Shown: piece after piece, positions 48,643-59,519 of the stretch
Layout: each line of letters starts with the position of its first letter
Numbering within the stretch: the stretch's first letter is position 1
Source of the DNA: Gymnopus androsaceus JB14
Lineage: Eukaryota; Basidiomycota; Agaricomycetes; Agaricales; Omphalotaceae
Reading direction: 5' to 3'
Length of the DNA: 64,000 bases
NCBI GenBank assembly: GCA_009733575.1
Contig: ML769386.1
Span: 728,033-792,032 of the forward strand
Translations under genes and position numbers: made by a program
Notes under the pieces: generated by a model
Databases searched by the model: none
The model's input: the letters and a program-made list of their open reading frames with translations, nothing else
Told to the model about the DNA's origin: nothing

Positions 48643-49673
48643 TCATTGTCAGTTACATGCTAACGAACGAATGATAAGCGAATCTCTAACTATCCATTTA
48701 CTTAGACACAGTGTGTGAGTAGGGTACGGTATTGAGGCCCGTGACAGCAAGAGTTACTATTTCGGGTTAGAATGACAATCAGATACAAGATTAGACGCAT
48801 ATATCCAAGTATTGCCTTACATCCATGGAATTGAAGGGTTTCCCATTGTAAGCTTCGAAATTTCCATATTCTGGCTTTTCAAACTTGATGAGAGCAATTG
48901 AACTTTGGATACAGTTCGCCCAAAGGTTAAGATCACGAACCTCAATATGCGCAAATGTGAGATGATCTCTGCTGCAGGAGCAATAAAGGATCGGAAGGAA
49001 GACACTGCAGCTAGGACCGCCAATATCACTCCGTCTGTAACCTGTACAAGTGCGTTCGGAGACATAAACAAGCCAAAATTGTGTGAAGCCTATTCACCGC
49101 TCAATCCCAACGCCCTAGCACTGGGTCCAAGGATGCTTATCGATGGATTTGTGTTAGGCGTTCGTATGCTTTGGAGATAGTGCCTTCTGGCAATGGAATA
49201 ATATTCGCCCAATTAGTGGTGCAAAATAGACTTCGCGCACGGAGATGAGTCGGAGATGAGCGCCTTTACCGAAATTTTGTACTTGTGTAGCAAAATTCAA
49301 TTGAGGAAGTAATCTCGAGTTTTTTTTTAAAAAAAAATGAACCGCGTAGCTCCCTGCTCCTGGGTAATCCTAGGCATATTCCCTCCGGTTGTAGTATGTT
49401 AATTTGTTTGTATTGCATTTCTCATTTTACAGCTCGGAGTCGAGAGATTCATTTTGGACTGTACGTTCACGAATAATCTTGCAATGCTCTCGTATCAGCA
49501 TGGAAACTTCAATGGACAGTCAAGTATCAGGAGTAAAGTCACCAGGGAACTCGTGCCAAGACGGTCTCTATTATAGAATTTAGGTTACTTACCCCTCTGT
49601 AGCGGAGTTGGAACAACGCCCTTCCTTTAGGAAGGAGTTAGGAGGGTTAGGATAGTGCTGGCGACCGCATTAT
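48643..49673. other. 1 kb without a recognised gene
   Basis: An 84-codon minus-strand frame at 48817-49071 and a plus-strand frame at 48905-49180 overlap each other and have no family features. The region upstream of 49674 should hold the promoter of the UbiA-type gene. Confidence 0.4.
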
Positions 49674-50788
49674 ATGTTCCTATCGAAGGATGGATCTGCC
49701 TCGAGGTTAACGAGTGTTTGAAAGCCGATTCATTATAGGTTCATTGTTTAGCTGCTTCATCATTGCAATGCTCACCACAATATGGGACTTCCTCGTTACC
49801 CTGCAGCTGTTCAACCACTCCGATATGAAGACAATAGTGCTTCCAGTGGTGTTTATCAATCGTATTTACAAGCGGAGATTCGTCAACACTGATATCTTTC
49901 ATTTAGACTGTCTTCTCTCACGCTTTGGCCTCGTACCACTCTGTGCCCAGATTCGCGCTCGTCGTATTCTGGGTATGGATGCATCTCCTTTACTTCACAA
50001 TAACGAATCAGACGTTTGGTGCCTCCCCCGAAGAAGATGCTGCGAACAAGCCAAACCGACCGATCCCTTCTAAGCGTATCAGTGTCGAAGCAGCAACAAT
50101 TTTGCGTTGGTTGCTTGTGCCTATTAATCTCGCATTATCGGTATATAGTGGAACAGTTCCTTCCGGAGCGGCCATCTTTATCCTCACTAGCATCTATTGT
50201 GGAAGCGGAGGTCATAGTCACTGGCTCACAAAAAATGGTTGCGCTGCCGCGTTCTATGCTTTGTTTGAATACGGCGCCACGCAGATCGCAGGTAAGCAGC
50301 TGTTTATTCTATAACTATGTTTTCAGGACCTTTAATTGTAGACTCATCGGAGAAGCTCAGTGAGAACCAGCTGGGGGCCATCATCGGAAGTGCTCTGGTA
50401 ACATTTACCACAGTTCACGCGCAAGATTTTCGGGACGATGAAGGGGACTCTCTCTTAGGAAGACGCACGTTCACCCTCTCGTTCCCTGTTCTTGCTCGAG
50501 TGACCATGCCAGTCTTGCTCATAGGGTGGTCAGTAGCATTGTGCTTGTTTTCAGAAGTGAACAACATGGTTCTCTTCGCTCTTACAGCACTTGGAATTGT
50601 CACTGGAGTTCGTTTCTTCACTTTGAAATCAGCAAATGATGATCGACTTTCTTACTTGTACTACAACGTGAGTAATTCTAGCATTATACATTTTGGTTTG
50701 TCTGAATATTGTTCCGAAGATATGGCTGTCTGGAGCGCATGTAGCCTTGAGCTCACTGAACCTGGAGAAGGCAGCAATATGGCCCTAG
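49674..50788 (+). CDS. UbiA-superfamily membrane prenyltransferase or terpene cyclase homologue
   Basis: Integral membrane protein of the UbiA superfamily, whose members transfer or cyclise prenyl diphosphates. The secure part begins MLTTIWDFLVTLQLFNHSDM (ATG 49770-49772); a possible first exon starts at ATG 49674. Helices follow with HSVPRFALVVFWVWMHLLYF, then the first substrate motif region NQTFGASPEEDAANKPNRPI, GGHSHWLTKNGCAAAFYALF and GSALVTFTTVHAQDFRDDEG (second Asp-rich motif, DFRDDEGD). SLLGRRTFTLSFPVLARVTM comes after it. The last exon gives IWLSGAHVALSSLNL and stops at TAG 50788. Introns at about 49848-49902, 50292-50327 and 50668-50719 are GT-AG and phase-consistent. The first motif departs from the usual NDxxDxxxD. 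The same clade includes fungal UbiA-type sesquiterpene cyclases, so either chemistry is possible. A P450 lies immediately downstream. Confidence 0.85.
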
Positions 50789-51325
50789 ACACATTTCTTA
50801 CTTCATTTTTTGAATGGGATTCGGTACGGGTACGTCAATAGATCAATAGATAGATTTTGCAACGCTACATATGACCTAGACCTGCGATGACTCGCTTTGA
50901 CATTGTAAGATTTGTTTCCGGTATCGCATAGAATTTGGGAGTGGGAGCTAGAAAAGGAGAATCCCAAGATTTCATCAGCCTTATCAGTCTAGACTCGGAG
51001 TTGGATGTTTACAGTACAAACCGAGTTACAGCGATAATCCTGACAGACTTCCTATCAGACCTACTCTAAAACATGCAGGTGTGACTATACTTGTACGTTG
51101 ATAATGTGAAAAATATAAACTAAGGTTGAATAACACGTAGCTAACTTCACCACGTAACTAGTACTAACTTCACCACGTAGCTACTAGCTCCACAGTGAGA
51201 AGGGGTTAGGAGTTGAATGCGGCGTATGTAGTCGTAATCGCCTCACTCCGTATATAAACTTATAAAGCTTCCACACATTTTAAAGCACTGGTATCTCTGT
51301 TTCGCGTCCCGCTACGTCAAGAATT
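50789..51325 (+). promoter_or_regulatory. Intergenic promoter of the P450, with TATA box
   Basis: Spacer between the UbiA-type gene and the P450 on the same strand. A TATATAAA element at 51251-51258 lies 75 bases before the P450 ATG. About 100 bases further up is a repeated CACGTA motif, listed separately. No coding frame was seen. Confidence 0.6.
51134..51185. repeat. Three CACGTA(G/A)CTA motifs, imperfect tandem repeat
   Basis: CACGTA followed by GCTA or ACTA occurs at 51134, 51151 and 51174. The 15-base unit TAACTTCACCACGTA is present exactly twice, at 51142-51156 and 51165-51179, 23 bases apart. CACGTA is close to the CACGTG core bound by bHLH regulators. The position, 70-120 bases upstream of the P450 TATA box, suits an activator-binding site, which is inference. 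Confidence 0.65.
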
Positions 51326-53506
51326 ATGGCCCATGGTAGTATCTCCGCAACGTCGTTTGCCTCATTGATTGCAGCTGCTATTCTGACCCCGATCTATTTC
51401 TTGCTATACCGCAAACGGCAGCAGTCTACATCCCCCTATCCTCCTGGACCAAAGGTGGCAAACATGTCAGCCCATGATGCATGGGTCCATTATCGAAACT
51501 GGGGGAGGGAGTATGGTCAGTGTCCAAGTAATTCCAACATTCGCAAACTTTACAAGTCCTTCTTTACGCAGGCAAGCTCGTCTACGTTCAAGACAAGAAT
51601 ATCCTTATTCTCAATGATTCACGAGTTGCCATTGACCTGTTGGAAAAGCGAGCTCGCATTTATTCAGATCGAAAAATGACTGCAATGATGAAACTGTGAG
51701 TATGAATGAACATCTTACTACCCTGAGTTGTTTAATGCTCTGCTTTCATCTCTTTTTAGATGTGGCGCAGAGTTAAATTTGGCATTAGCGGTATATGGCT
51801 TGATATTATATTTGTTCGCATCTTTTTGATCACAAACCTAACAGCCATATTCCAATAATTGGCGCAGAAAAAGAAAACTTTTCCAACAGAATTTTCGTCA
51901 ATCTACAATTGATCGCTTTCATTCACACCAATATGACAAGATCCATGAGTTTCTGCGCCAATTGATTATCACGCCTGATAACTTCATGCAACATACCTTG
52001 GCGTACGAGTCTGAGTACTTCCTTTAAGCAGAACATCACTGACCTAATTATTTTTCTAGGCTCTCCCAAAGAATAATGTTCTCTGCACTATGGGGTCTTG
52101 ACATCAATCCTGAGGATCCTCTTGTTCAAAAAGCCGTGACAAGTACCTCAACAATGGCACAAAGTACCCTTAGTGGTGCTTTCCCCACAATTGAACGGTT
52201 TCCGTGGCTGCGTTTTATGCCAAGTTGGTTCCCAGGGTGTGCATTCAAACGAGTCGCAGAGGAATGCCTCAGCATCACAAAAGAAGCCAACACTATCCCA
52301 TTTGACATGGCAATGGATAATTTGGCAATTATATCTTGTTGATGTTGCTAGGATCCTTATTGACATACCTATATATCCAGAACACAGGCAAGGGTACTTC
52401 CCTAATCGCTGAACTGGCAAGCAAGTGCAAAGGAGACTTAGCAGAAATTGAAGCAATCAAGGCAATGGGCTTCACTAGCTATCTAGGTATGTAAATCATA
52501 TAATACTGGCTGGTCAGAAAATTAAACACCATCATCCTATCAGCCGCAGCGGACACGGTATTTATACACTATCCGCCTCCAGTTTTTGGCTGATTTTAAC
52601 ACTATAATACTAGACAGTGTCATCCACTAGCTCTTTTACCCTTGGCATGGTCCTCCATCCTGAAGTCCAGGCTAAAGGGCAAGAAGAGATTGATCGCGTG
52701 GTTGGTAGAGATCGACTACCTACCCTTGATGACCGCCTTTCCCTACCGTACGTCGAAGCAATTTACCGTGAAGTCATGCGATTGCACCCTCCCCTTCCTC
52801 TTGGTAAGCACTTACAGAAGACTGAACCTTATGGAATTTTGAGGAGCAGTTATGTATTAGGACTTGAACATAGTTTAATTGAAGATGATTTCTATCTTGG
52901 TTATCATATTCCAAAAGGTTCTTTTTCCTTCCTTCATTCTGCTCAAGGTCTTACTATATTTTTGAAGGATGCTCTGTGGTTCCCAATATCTGGTGTGTTA
53001 CGTGCTCCTGTGACTCTTCAGTTGGTATCCTGAGTACCTGGCATTTTAGGGCAATGAATCGAGATCCAGAGGTATATTCACAACCAGATGATTTCCTCCC
53101 TGAGCGTTTTCTTCACTCTTCAACTGGGCCATTCACTAGTATAAACACCATCCATGCTTTTGGATTTGGGCGAAGGTTCTTGATCCTCTTGGCTCTCCCT
53201 ATGCAATCTAAGTGATACTCAATTCCCAGAGTCTGTATTGGAAGATATATGGCTGATAACACCGTTTGGCTCACGATTGCCTCTGTTTTGGCCACCCTCA
53301 ACTTGCGCCTGCCGAAAGACAAGGAAGGAAGCGACATTCCCATTTCTGAAGAATATACAAGTAATTTCTTGCGGTAGGTCATTATTCATCTAGTCAGCAT
53401 TTTATCCGATAATAACATTCATTCAAGCCACCCCAAACCATTTCAATGTTCCATTACGCCCCGCGATATGTGTGCTGAGAGATTAATTCTTGCGACGTCC
53501 TCTTAA
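51326..53506 (+). CDS. Cytochrome P450 monooxygenase
   Basis: Microsomal haem monooxygenase of the basidiomycete expanded type. ATG 51326 gives MAHGSISATSFASLIAAAIL with an N-terminal membrane anchor, then the PYPPGPK hinge. After splicing come YSNNWRRKRKLFQQNFRQST (C-helix), the I-helix AAADTTVSS, the helix-K ExxR in YVEAIYREVMRLHPPLPLG, the segment DPEVYSQPDDFLPERF, and the haem loop FGFGRRVCIGRYMADN split by an intron (about 53175-53228). It ends RHPKPFQCSITPRD... at TAA 53506. About eleven exons join in frame. The junction at 52324/52381 (PFDMAMDNL to NTGKGTSLIAELA) has no GT donor and fits a GC-AG intron. The protein looks functional: I-helix threonine, ExxR and haem cysteine are all present. 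Neighbouring UbiA homologue suggests a terpenoid or meroterpenoid substrate; this is inference. Confidence 0.92.
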
Positions 53507-55264
53507 GGAGCCAACATTGTATTATCCTCTACTATGGTACACAGGGATATGCTTCCGATGCAGTTGGGGCACAACGAAAGAAGCTATTAAAATTCTGAGT
53601 AGACAGATCGTTTTGGCCTACTTTTAAACCCCCAAATTGAGCTTCCTATATTTTTCAAAATTTTCCTCGTTGCGTCGGGCGCTGCCCGAGCAAAAACAAG
53701 GATATGCTGTTTTTTGATGGCTGTAGTCACCGTCCTGTCACGTAGCGGCAAAGCTGGCAGAACCGGCAGTCTCACAGAACCGCCGATGACGTTTTCAAAA
53801 TCAGATTGCGCTGATCACTGCCGAGTGGAACGGCACAGTCAATTGTCACGCTCAAGCTCTCTCTTTACCGGTTCCTCTCTCCATCGTGCTATTCTTCATG
53901 TTTCTCTTAGACATATTAGATCTGACCTCGTCTGATATACACTTGGGTGTGTAGCACTTCGCCCACACTTTTGTAATTCATTTTCTTGTGTTCCTGAATG
54001 TTTGATGGGTGTATGCGACTCTCTCCGCTCAATGTTTATTTTATTGTACTCATTTGCCTCAAGTACACCTTCTATAAAGTATCTGTCACTGACAAATATA
54101 AGGTAAAGATGTTATAAAATAATCGTGAAAGCTGCCCGATTACAAAAACTTGCTTCATTGAGCATTTTATGCAGAAAAGCATATCCCTGTCCGCAGCATA
54201 TCCCTGCGTACCATAGTATGCTTCCACAAACTGTTACGAAAATGTCGTTCATAAACGCCTCACTATTTACCTATCCTCATGTGTAGAGTCGCTGCTGAAT
54301 AAGTCGTTGAGATCAAGGCAGTTGCTGCAGTCGACTTCCTGGGATAAGAGAAACTATCAAAAGATCTTGAAAAGATTAGAACTTATAATACACATGCAGA
54401 ATTTTATTCTTCCACATACATGAACAGGAAATGAATCTATAAAATCACCTACAATAGTGTTGTTTTAAGTTTACAAGAAACACGGCTGACGACTCAAGAA
54501 GAAAGTCGTCGTTGCTGTCACATTTAAAGCACAACAGGAATTAAGACTTCAACTCGCCACAAACTCAACTGGCCACAAACCCAGTGACTGAGACATGGCA
54601 TATAATTCCCTAGGATGCGATGGTTAGCGGCAAGCCTTCAGTCATGCCCGAGAGGGACCATTAACATCTACTGCAGGTGCTCCGGCAGTGGTACTTAAGT
54701 ATTGGACCTCGTTTGAAAAATGTTGAACGGAGGTCGAGTGAATAAGCGCCTATCCTACGTTCGGCTCGTGCTAGTATCGCAAGCAAACGAAGGCAATAAG
54801 GCAATTCAAAAAAGGTGAGAACGTTATAACAAGCAACGCTTTCAAGGCCGAATAGTGAGCGACTCCATCTTGCTCTGGAACGAACGAAGCTTTTGTTAAT
54901 ATGAATACCACCATCTCGTAACGCAACACTAGAATATCTTTACTGGGTCCAGGCTCGGCGTTTGCGAGTCGCTGCGCGTATTCGTCTTCGATGTGTTGGC
55001 CGTCAGCTGCTGAACTTGATTACAATGGATCATCAGCTCATCCATCCATCTCTTTCTCCAAGTGTTTCTCCGCCACAGCGTAGCCGGCTCAAAGCGCTGG
55101 TACCCTTTGAGAAACATCGGGATACTGCTGGACAGTGCGCAGCCCAAAAACACCATACCCGAGACCATAACCGGTATTCAAAATCCAAAGAATGATTAAA
55201 AGTCGACATACAACAAACCTCATAGATACACGCGGTCTTCATATATTGGAGACAAGCTTGGTAC
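53507..55264. other. 1.7 kb without a recognised gene; Gemin2 3' flank at the right end
   Basis: AT-rich and free of protein-like frames from 53507 to about 54900. From about 54929 to 55242 the minus strand can be read as GYGLGYGVFGL and a charged stretch with EKEMDG, which may be the C-terminal exon of Gemin2, because the same GYGLGYGVFG appears in the duplicate at 47.27 kb. I could not join it with confidence. Confidence 0.45.
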
Positions 55265-56450
55265 TCTTCAGCATATCTTCAGCATCCATCCAGAGGTCTC
55301 GCTGTCCCCCATATCGCTATCACAACCGAGATTATCATCCAACAAGAAGCTTGGTCAATCTCATCCTTTTTCTCCTCTGATTCCAGACCATTCCGCGGCT
55401 GTTCGAGAATCATTACCTTTAAAAGAGCAATGCAGGCTCTAGTAAGATTGCGGAGTAGATTCATATCGTCAGCAGATATGTGTTCTTCGACTCGAGTCAG
55501 CAAGGCAAAGATCCATTGAAAGTGAACTTGTGTGAGTCGAGGAAAGGGTGGCTTGGCGATCTTGCTGGAGATGCTGATTGATCCAGTACGTGAAGTACAT
55601 CAGGAGATGTAAAGCCATTCGCTATAAGAGTATTATGAGTCCATACTAGAACGAAATAGAGGATATAGCTCACTTCATCCATTTGTTCTAGAAGCAAATG
55701 GTGTTGGTAATATAGGGCTTGTCCAGTGGAGGCTGAATCAGCTCTGGCTTTATCTGGATGCCCAGATGGCGATGAGAGTTCCGTTGAAGGAGACCCCACT
55801 TGGTCCTCTCCAGTAGATGTCGCATTGTAATTCAAGGAGGCAGAGTCATCGTCAAAAGCACGCATTCCCCATCCGTAAATTTTTCTGTTTCAAAGCTTTC
55901 GGTTTCTTTGGAGGATTCCAAACAGATTCGGGCTTGCCTGCAAGGAATTCCCACCATGCCGACCTTTCTTGCTTGTCAGGCATACGCATCTTGCTGATCG
56001 ACGCGATTGTATCGGTAGGTTGCACCATGTTCTAAGATTGAATTCGTCAATGTAATGTCCCGATGAGAACCATGAACTTGCCTTTTTCAAGTTCCGGAAT
56101 CGAATCTCAAACAATGAGCGCCATTCTACGGAAGGGATGGACGGGTGTGTGACCTCGAGACTACGAGGAGGGGGTAGCACGGGCTCCTGAACTTGATAAG
56201 GATTCTCAACTCGAGTAACATGTGGGCGGGAAAGGGCATCCCGTCTGTAAACGGAACCGATTCAGTCAGTTTCAGTCAAAGATAGAAAAAAAACAACGGA
56301 CCTGACAGTGAAAAGATATTCCATTCCATCGTTGGGGATTCCATCGAAGGTAGCTGGAAGGTTTGCTACGGGTAGGATTTGCTTCCCAAATGAAGGCTCA
56401 TCGTCGTCGGAGCCGTTATTATCGACTCTTTTTCGTTTAAGATTTGGCAT
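55265..56450 (-). CDS. Gemin2/SIP1-family snRNP assembly protein, three +1 indels
   Basis: Gemin2 partners SMN in loading Sm rings onto snRNAs. ATG 56450 gives MPNLKRKRVDNNGSDDDEPS. Family blocks are GKQILPVANLPATFDGIPND, RDALSRPHVTRVENPYQVQE, SIPSVEWRSLFEIRFRNLKK, KQERSAWWEFLAGKPESVWN and PPKKPKALKQ. MRAFDDDSASLNYN, YYQHHLLLEQMDE, RMALHLLMYFTYWINQHLQQ, HFQWIFALLTRVEEHISADD and RDLWMDAEDMLK follow. Exons 56450-56302, 56244-56082, 56031-55674 and 55621-55265. The intron 56081-56032 is GC-AG (donor GCAAGTT). Three single extra bases break the frame: in the five-T run 55880-55884, at the GG of 55555-55556, and in the five-C run 55306-55310. The third exon is 358 bases where 357 is needed, confirming the first. 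Because the sequence is otherwise well conserved, assembly error or very recent decay are both possible. Confidence 0.85.
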
Positions 56451-56537
56451 GCTCAAACGATCATGGTGGTACAGAAGAAAGCCGGGCCGTGAGCTAGCCG
56501 TACTTACTTACGAAGTTGAAAGCTTTAAGCTACAGCC
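56451..56537. promoter_or_regulatory. 87-base bidirectional promoter
   Basis: Divergent ATGs of the Gemin2 gene (56450) and the Lys-rich protein gene (56538) are 87 bases apart, so transcription of both must start in or near this gap. No TATA box is visible. Confidence 0.55.
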
Positions 56538-57467
56538 ATGGCTGAAGACGATGAAGACATCGACGCAGAAACACTACAGGCGCAGATTGACCTTTCATTA
56601 TCAGTTGCTAATAATCTCGTCTCTTCATGGATGAAACCGTCAAACAAACCAAAAACTCCATACAACCAAAATCTAGAAGCAGAACTCAAGGAGCATATGC
56701 GACGGCCACCTAGGTAGGTATGTACTCGAATCCAGCTTTAAAGACCAATAATTTACCTTTTTTACTACTAGACTTGGGGTTGGTGCTTCCATTCCAGAAT
56801 CAACTTCTGTTTCTTCGAGAGAGACCGCACGCTTAAAGGGTCATTTGGCTGTTAAAGGCGTTAAACGTGCTAGAGAAGAGGAAGGCAGCTCGTCTAACAA
56901 GCAGCTCTCTGACGAAGAGGAAGAGAGTAGAGCTGGGGCTATTCGAAAGAAGACAATATCCAATCCTTTTGCGATGCCAGCGTCCAAGAAGAAAAAAGTT
57001 GCTCAGAGCGATACTATTCCTCCCCTAGGCGACGACAACACACAGCCAATAGCAATGGCTGCCTCTCCGAATGATATCCGTCGGAAGAGCAAGGGAAAGA
57101 AGACGGATAGAGGACTCAGTCCATCTCACAATGACCTCTCGGGAGACCCGGCAGGTACGAATATTTCCTTTTAGTACATATACATACTGCTGCTCACACT
57201 GAATCTTCAGCTGAAATGCAAGAGATACCCATTAAGACTGTTGCAGCGAGATCTCCCGAGCAATCTCATCGCCCTGGTCCTGGAACGTCTTCGTCCTCCG
57301 ATGTAGTAGGCCATTCAGTATTGAATTTAAACGGTCCCGTCGTTGAGAACGATTCTGACGCTGATAGCGCTGCTGGATCACCGTCGAAATCAAAAAAGAA
57401 GCGAAAGAGACGGAAGAAGAAGAAAAAGAATCTGAATGTCGGGACGGAATCCAAAGAAACCTCATAA
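56538..57467 (+). CDS. Lys-rich, probably nucleolar protein
   Basis: ATG 56538 starts MAEDDEDIDAETLQAQIDLS with a helical N-terminal region SVANNLVSSWMKPSNKPKTP. This short conserved start followed by basic disorder resembles a small family of fungal nucleolar proteins (DUF3245-like), though I am not sure of the assignment. After an intron at about 56716-56770 the sequence is rich in Ser, Glu and Lys, including VKRAREEEGSSSNKQLSDEE and PASKKKKVAQS. A second intron (about 57155-57210) precedes the last exon, which ends with a long basic run (SKKKRKRRKKKKKN) and stops at TAA 57467. Basic runs suggest nuclear or nucleolar location. Confidence 0.72.
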
Positions 57468-57691
57468 TGGTGCGTTCCGTTAACCTACGATGTTTTAGGC
57501 AGTCTCAAGCTTACATCCGGCTAGTTCCTACCACTTCAATATCTCATTTCTTGCTATCTACATGGACTTACCGTTGCACATAATGATAACTGATTTTGAA
57601 CCGCATCGTTCATCGCGATTCAGCGCTCACGGGATGGCAGTTCAACATTTCTGACAATAATACATCTTCCATTCCTTCCGCAATATACATG

Positions 57692-58217
57692 CTATTGAAT
57701 CGTCTCGTTCTTCTCATCGTCCCATTCGGCTCGTCTTGCCCACGTACTCCGTATAGCCAAATCTCCGAGCAGACCAAACTCCAACGAAGTACCCATGAGC
57801 TGCACCCTCTGTGTGATGTCTAGATCGTCCGAAAAGACCATGTTCATTCCAAAGAGTTGCGCGTTCCTTACGCTTGACCAGGCCACCAGTACCATCATGA
57901 TGAGGCACACGAGCCAAGTAAGTGATAGAAGATACGCAAACGCTGCAGCTTCTGCCGAGACCATCCCCTTCCATTCTGGTCGTTTATGCGCAAGGATGAT
58001 CAAAGGGACATGAAAAATGATTGTGAGCAGTCCAGCAAGTGGATTCATGTAAAGCTGCATGTAAATCAGCATATACACCTCCCGTAGCTTACAAGTGAAG
58101 ATTGCTTACGGATAGTGCCCCATTGAATGCGGATAGTATGGCGATGAAGATACTTGTCATTAAGGAGATGTAATGCAACCAGATTATGGTGACTTTCTGG
58201 TCATAAAGTTCTGGCAT
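57692..58217 (-). CDS. Small multi-pass membrane protein
   Basis: Not recognised by name, but the layout is common in agaricomycetes. ATG 58217 gives MPELYDQKVTIIWLHYISLM, then SIFIAILSAFNGALS. A short intron (about 58110-58079) leads to YMLIYMQLYMNPLAGLLTII, FHVPLIILAHKRPEWKG and AAAFAYLLSLTWLVCLIMMV. Four hydrophobic segments are visible. A hydrophilic C-terminus includes SDDLDITQRVQLMGTSLEFG and ends DEKNETIQ at TAG 57692. Confidence 0.65.
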
Positions 58218-58945
58218 ACTGCTTTGCGACCTGCGCAGGACCAGACAAGATCAACTTGAAGCCTGGGGAGTGTGCCGCTCAAACGCATTTGCTTTAAGCA
58301 AAATGATGTTGAGATGGTAACCCGTGATGCATCCAGAGGGGGGCTGTACACCGACGCGGATCACGCAGCGCAGGCGCGTGTAAAAACGACAGCGTCGCAA
58401 TGCTCGGTGCGCACGACATGTACTGGCTCAAGCACTCAAATTGAAGAACTCTGCACTGTACATAGGATTTTCATAGCTGGCACTCGTCGACTGAGGCTAC
58501 CAGCAGTGGATAGCCATCACGAGATGATAGAACGCTGAAACCGTACTAGGATCACGACTGAAACGTCCACATGCCATTGCCTGTCGTAGTCCCGGAGGAC
58601 GAGTATACTAGTATTAGAATCTTCCGCTGTTGTTGCCGGAATCCAAAGACCAAAAACGGATTCTTCAGAGGATTTGCCTTTCTCGTTGATTTCTTCACGG
58701 TTTTCCGTATACACGATTGGTCAAAACTGCTCTCTCGTTCAGCTTCAAGTTCCTCTCATCTTTGCCTAGCACATAGTATAAAACTTATCAGGAATAGATG
58801 GCGTCACTTCAAGAGATGTACAGCAAGAAAACGGCGTGAAACAGTCATAAAGATATTTAGAAATACAAAACATGGATGTAAATAAGCAAAGTTTACAAAA
58901 TATCTATAAGTAAGAACCAACCGAACCTCGTAATAAAGTAAATAC
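58218..58945. other. No gene recognised
   Basis: A 104-codon plus-strand frame at 58571-58885 and an 88-codon one at 58272-58538 carry no family features and have unbalanced composition. I regard them as chance frames. Confidence 0.45.
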
Positions 58946-59519
58946 TCAACCAGACAAAAGAGCTAAATCAGCGTTTGCTTGACCTTCGCGACGTCCCACT
59001 ACGTTGACTCGTACGCGTGCTTTTCCGACTTGGGCCGGAAGGACGCTTCGAACCTCGCGACCGAGCTCCTGAGCCTCTTTGAGAGGATTGGCCAACAAGC
59101 CTGTGGCTACTATTGCCTTGTCGTAAACCTGGGCGACTACTGCCTCCCCGAGCACCGCCACTGCCTTTCCGCTGAGCTTGCGGTCTCTTAGATCCAAAGA
59201 AGGAAAAGACTCCGCCAGAAGATTTGCCTTGAGACTTTTTCGATTTACGCTCTGCTCGGGCTCTTTCCATCTCGCGCATCCCCTGATCGAGAATTAGTTT
59301 GACAAAATGTGGCGCATTTTCCTTGGAATTACCCACTTGACTGCGAAGTTTCTCATCCCCTGTAAGCGTGCCTCTCATCTTTGCAAGCCATCCATGCATA
59401 GTGGAAGCTATTGGTCGTCTTCGTCGAGAACCGTCTCGATGGAACTAGCACACAAGTCAGTGAACTGCTAAGAGAAAAGAAATCGTTTTACGCACATCAG
59501 ATGCCCACTCGATCTTCAT
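58946..59519 (-). CDS. Unknown basic protein, possibly frameshifted
   Basis: Not recognised. ATG 59519 gives MKIEWASD, an intron (about 59495-59443) follows, then FHRDGSRRRRPIASTMHGWL and AKMRGTLTGDEKLRSQVGNS, KENAPHFVKLILDQGMREME and RARAERKSKKSQGKSSGG. From about 59215 onward two frames stay open. One continues as Gly/Arg/Ser-rich sequence to 58968. The other reads LRDRKLSGKAVAVLGEAVVA, then IVATGLLANPLKEAQELGRE and VRSVLPAQVGKARVRVNVVG to TGA 58946, and looks much more like a folded protein. A single-base indel near 59200-59220 would join the first part to the better second part. Both readings are given because no homologue settles it. Confidence 0.45.
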
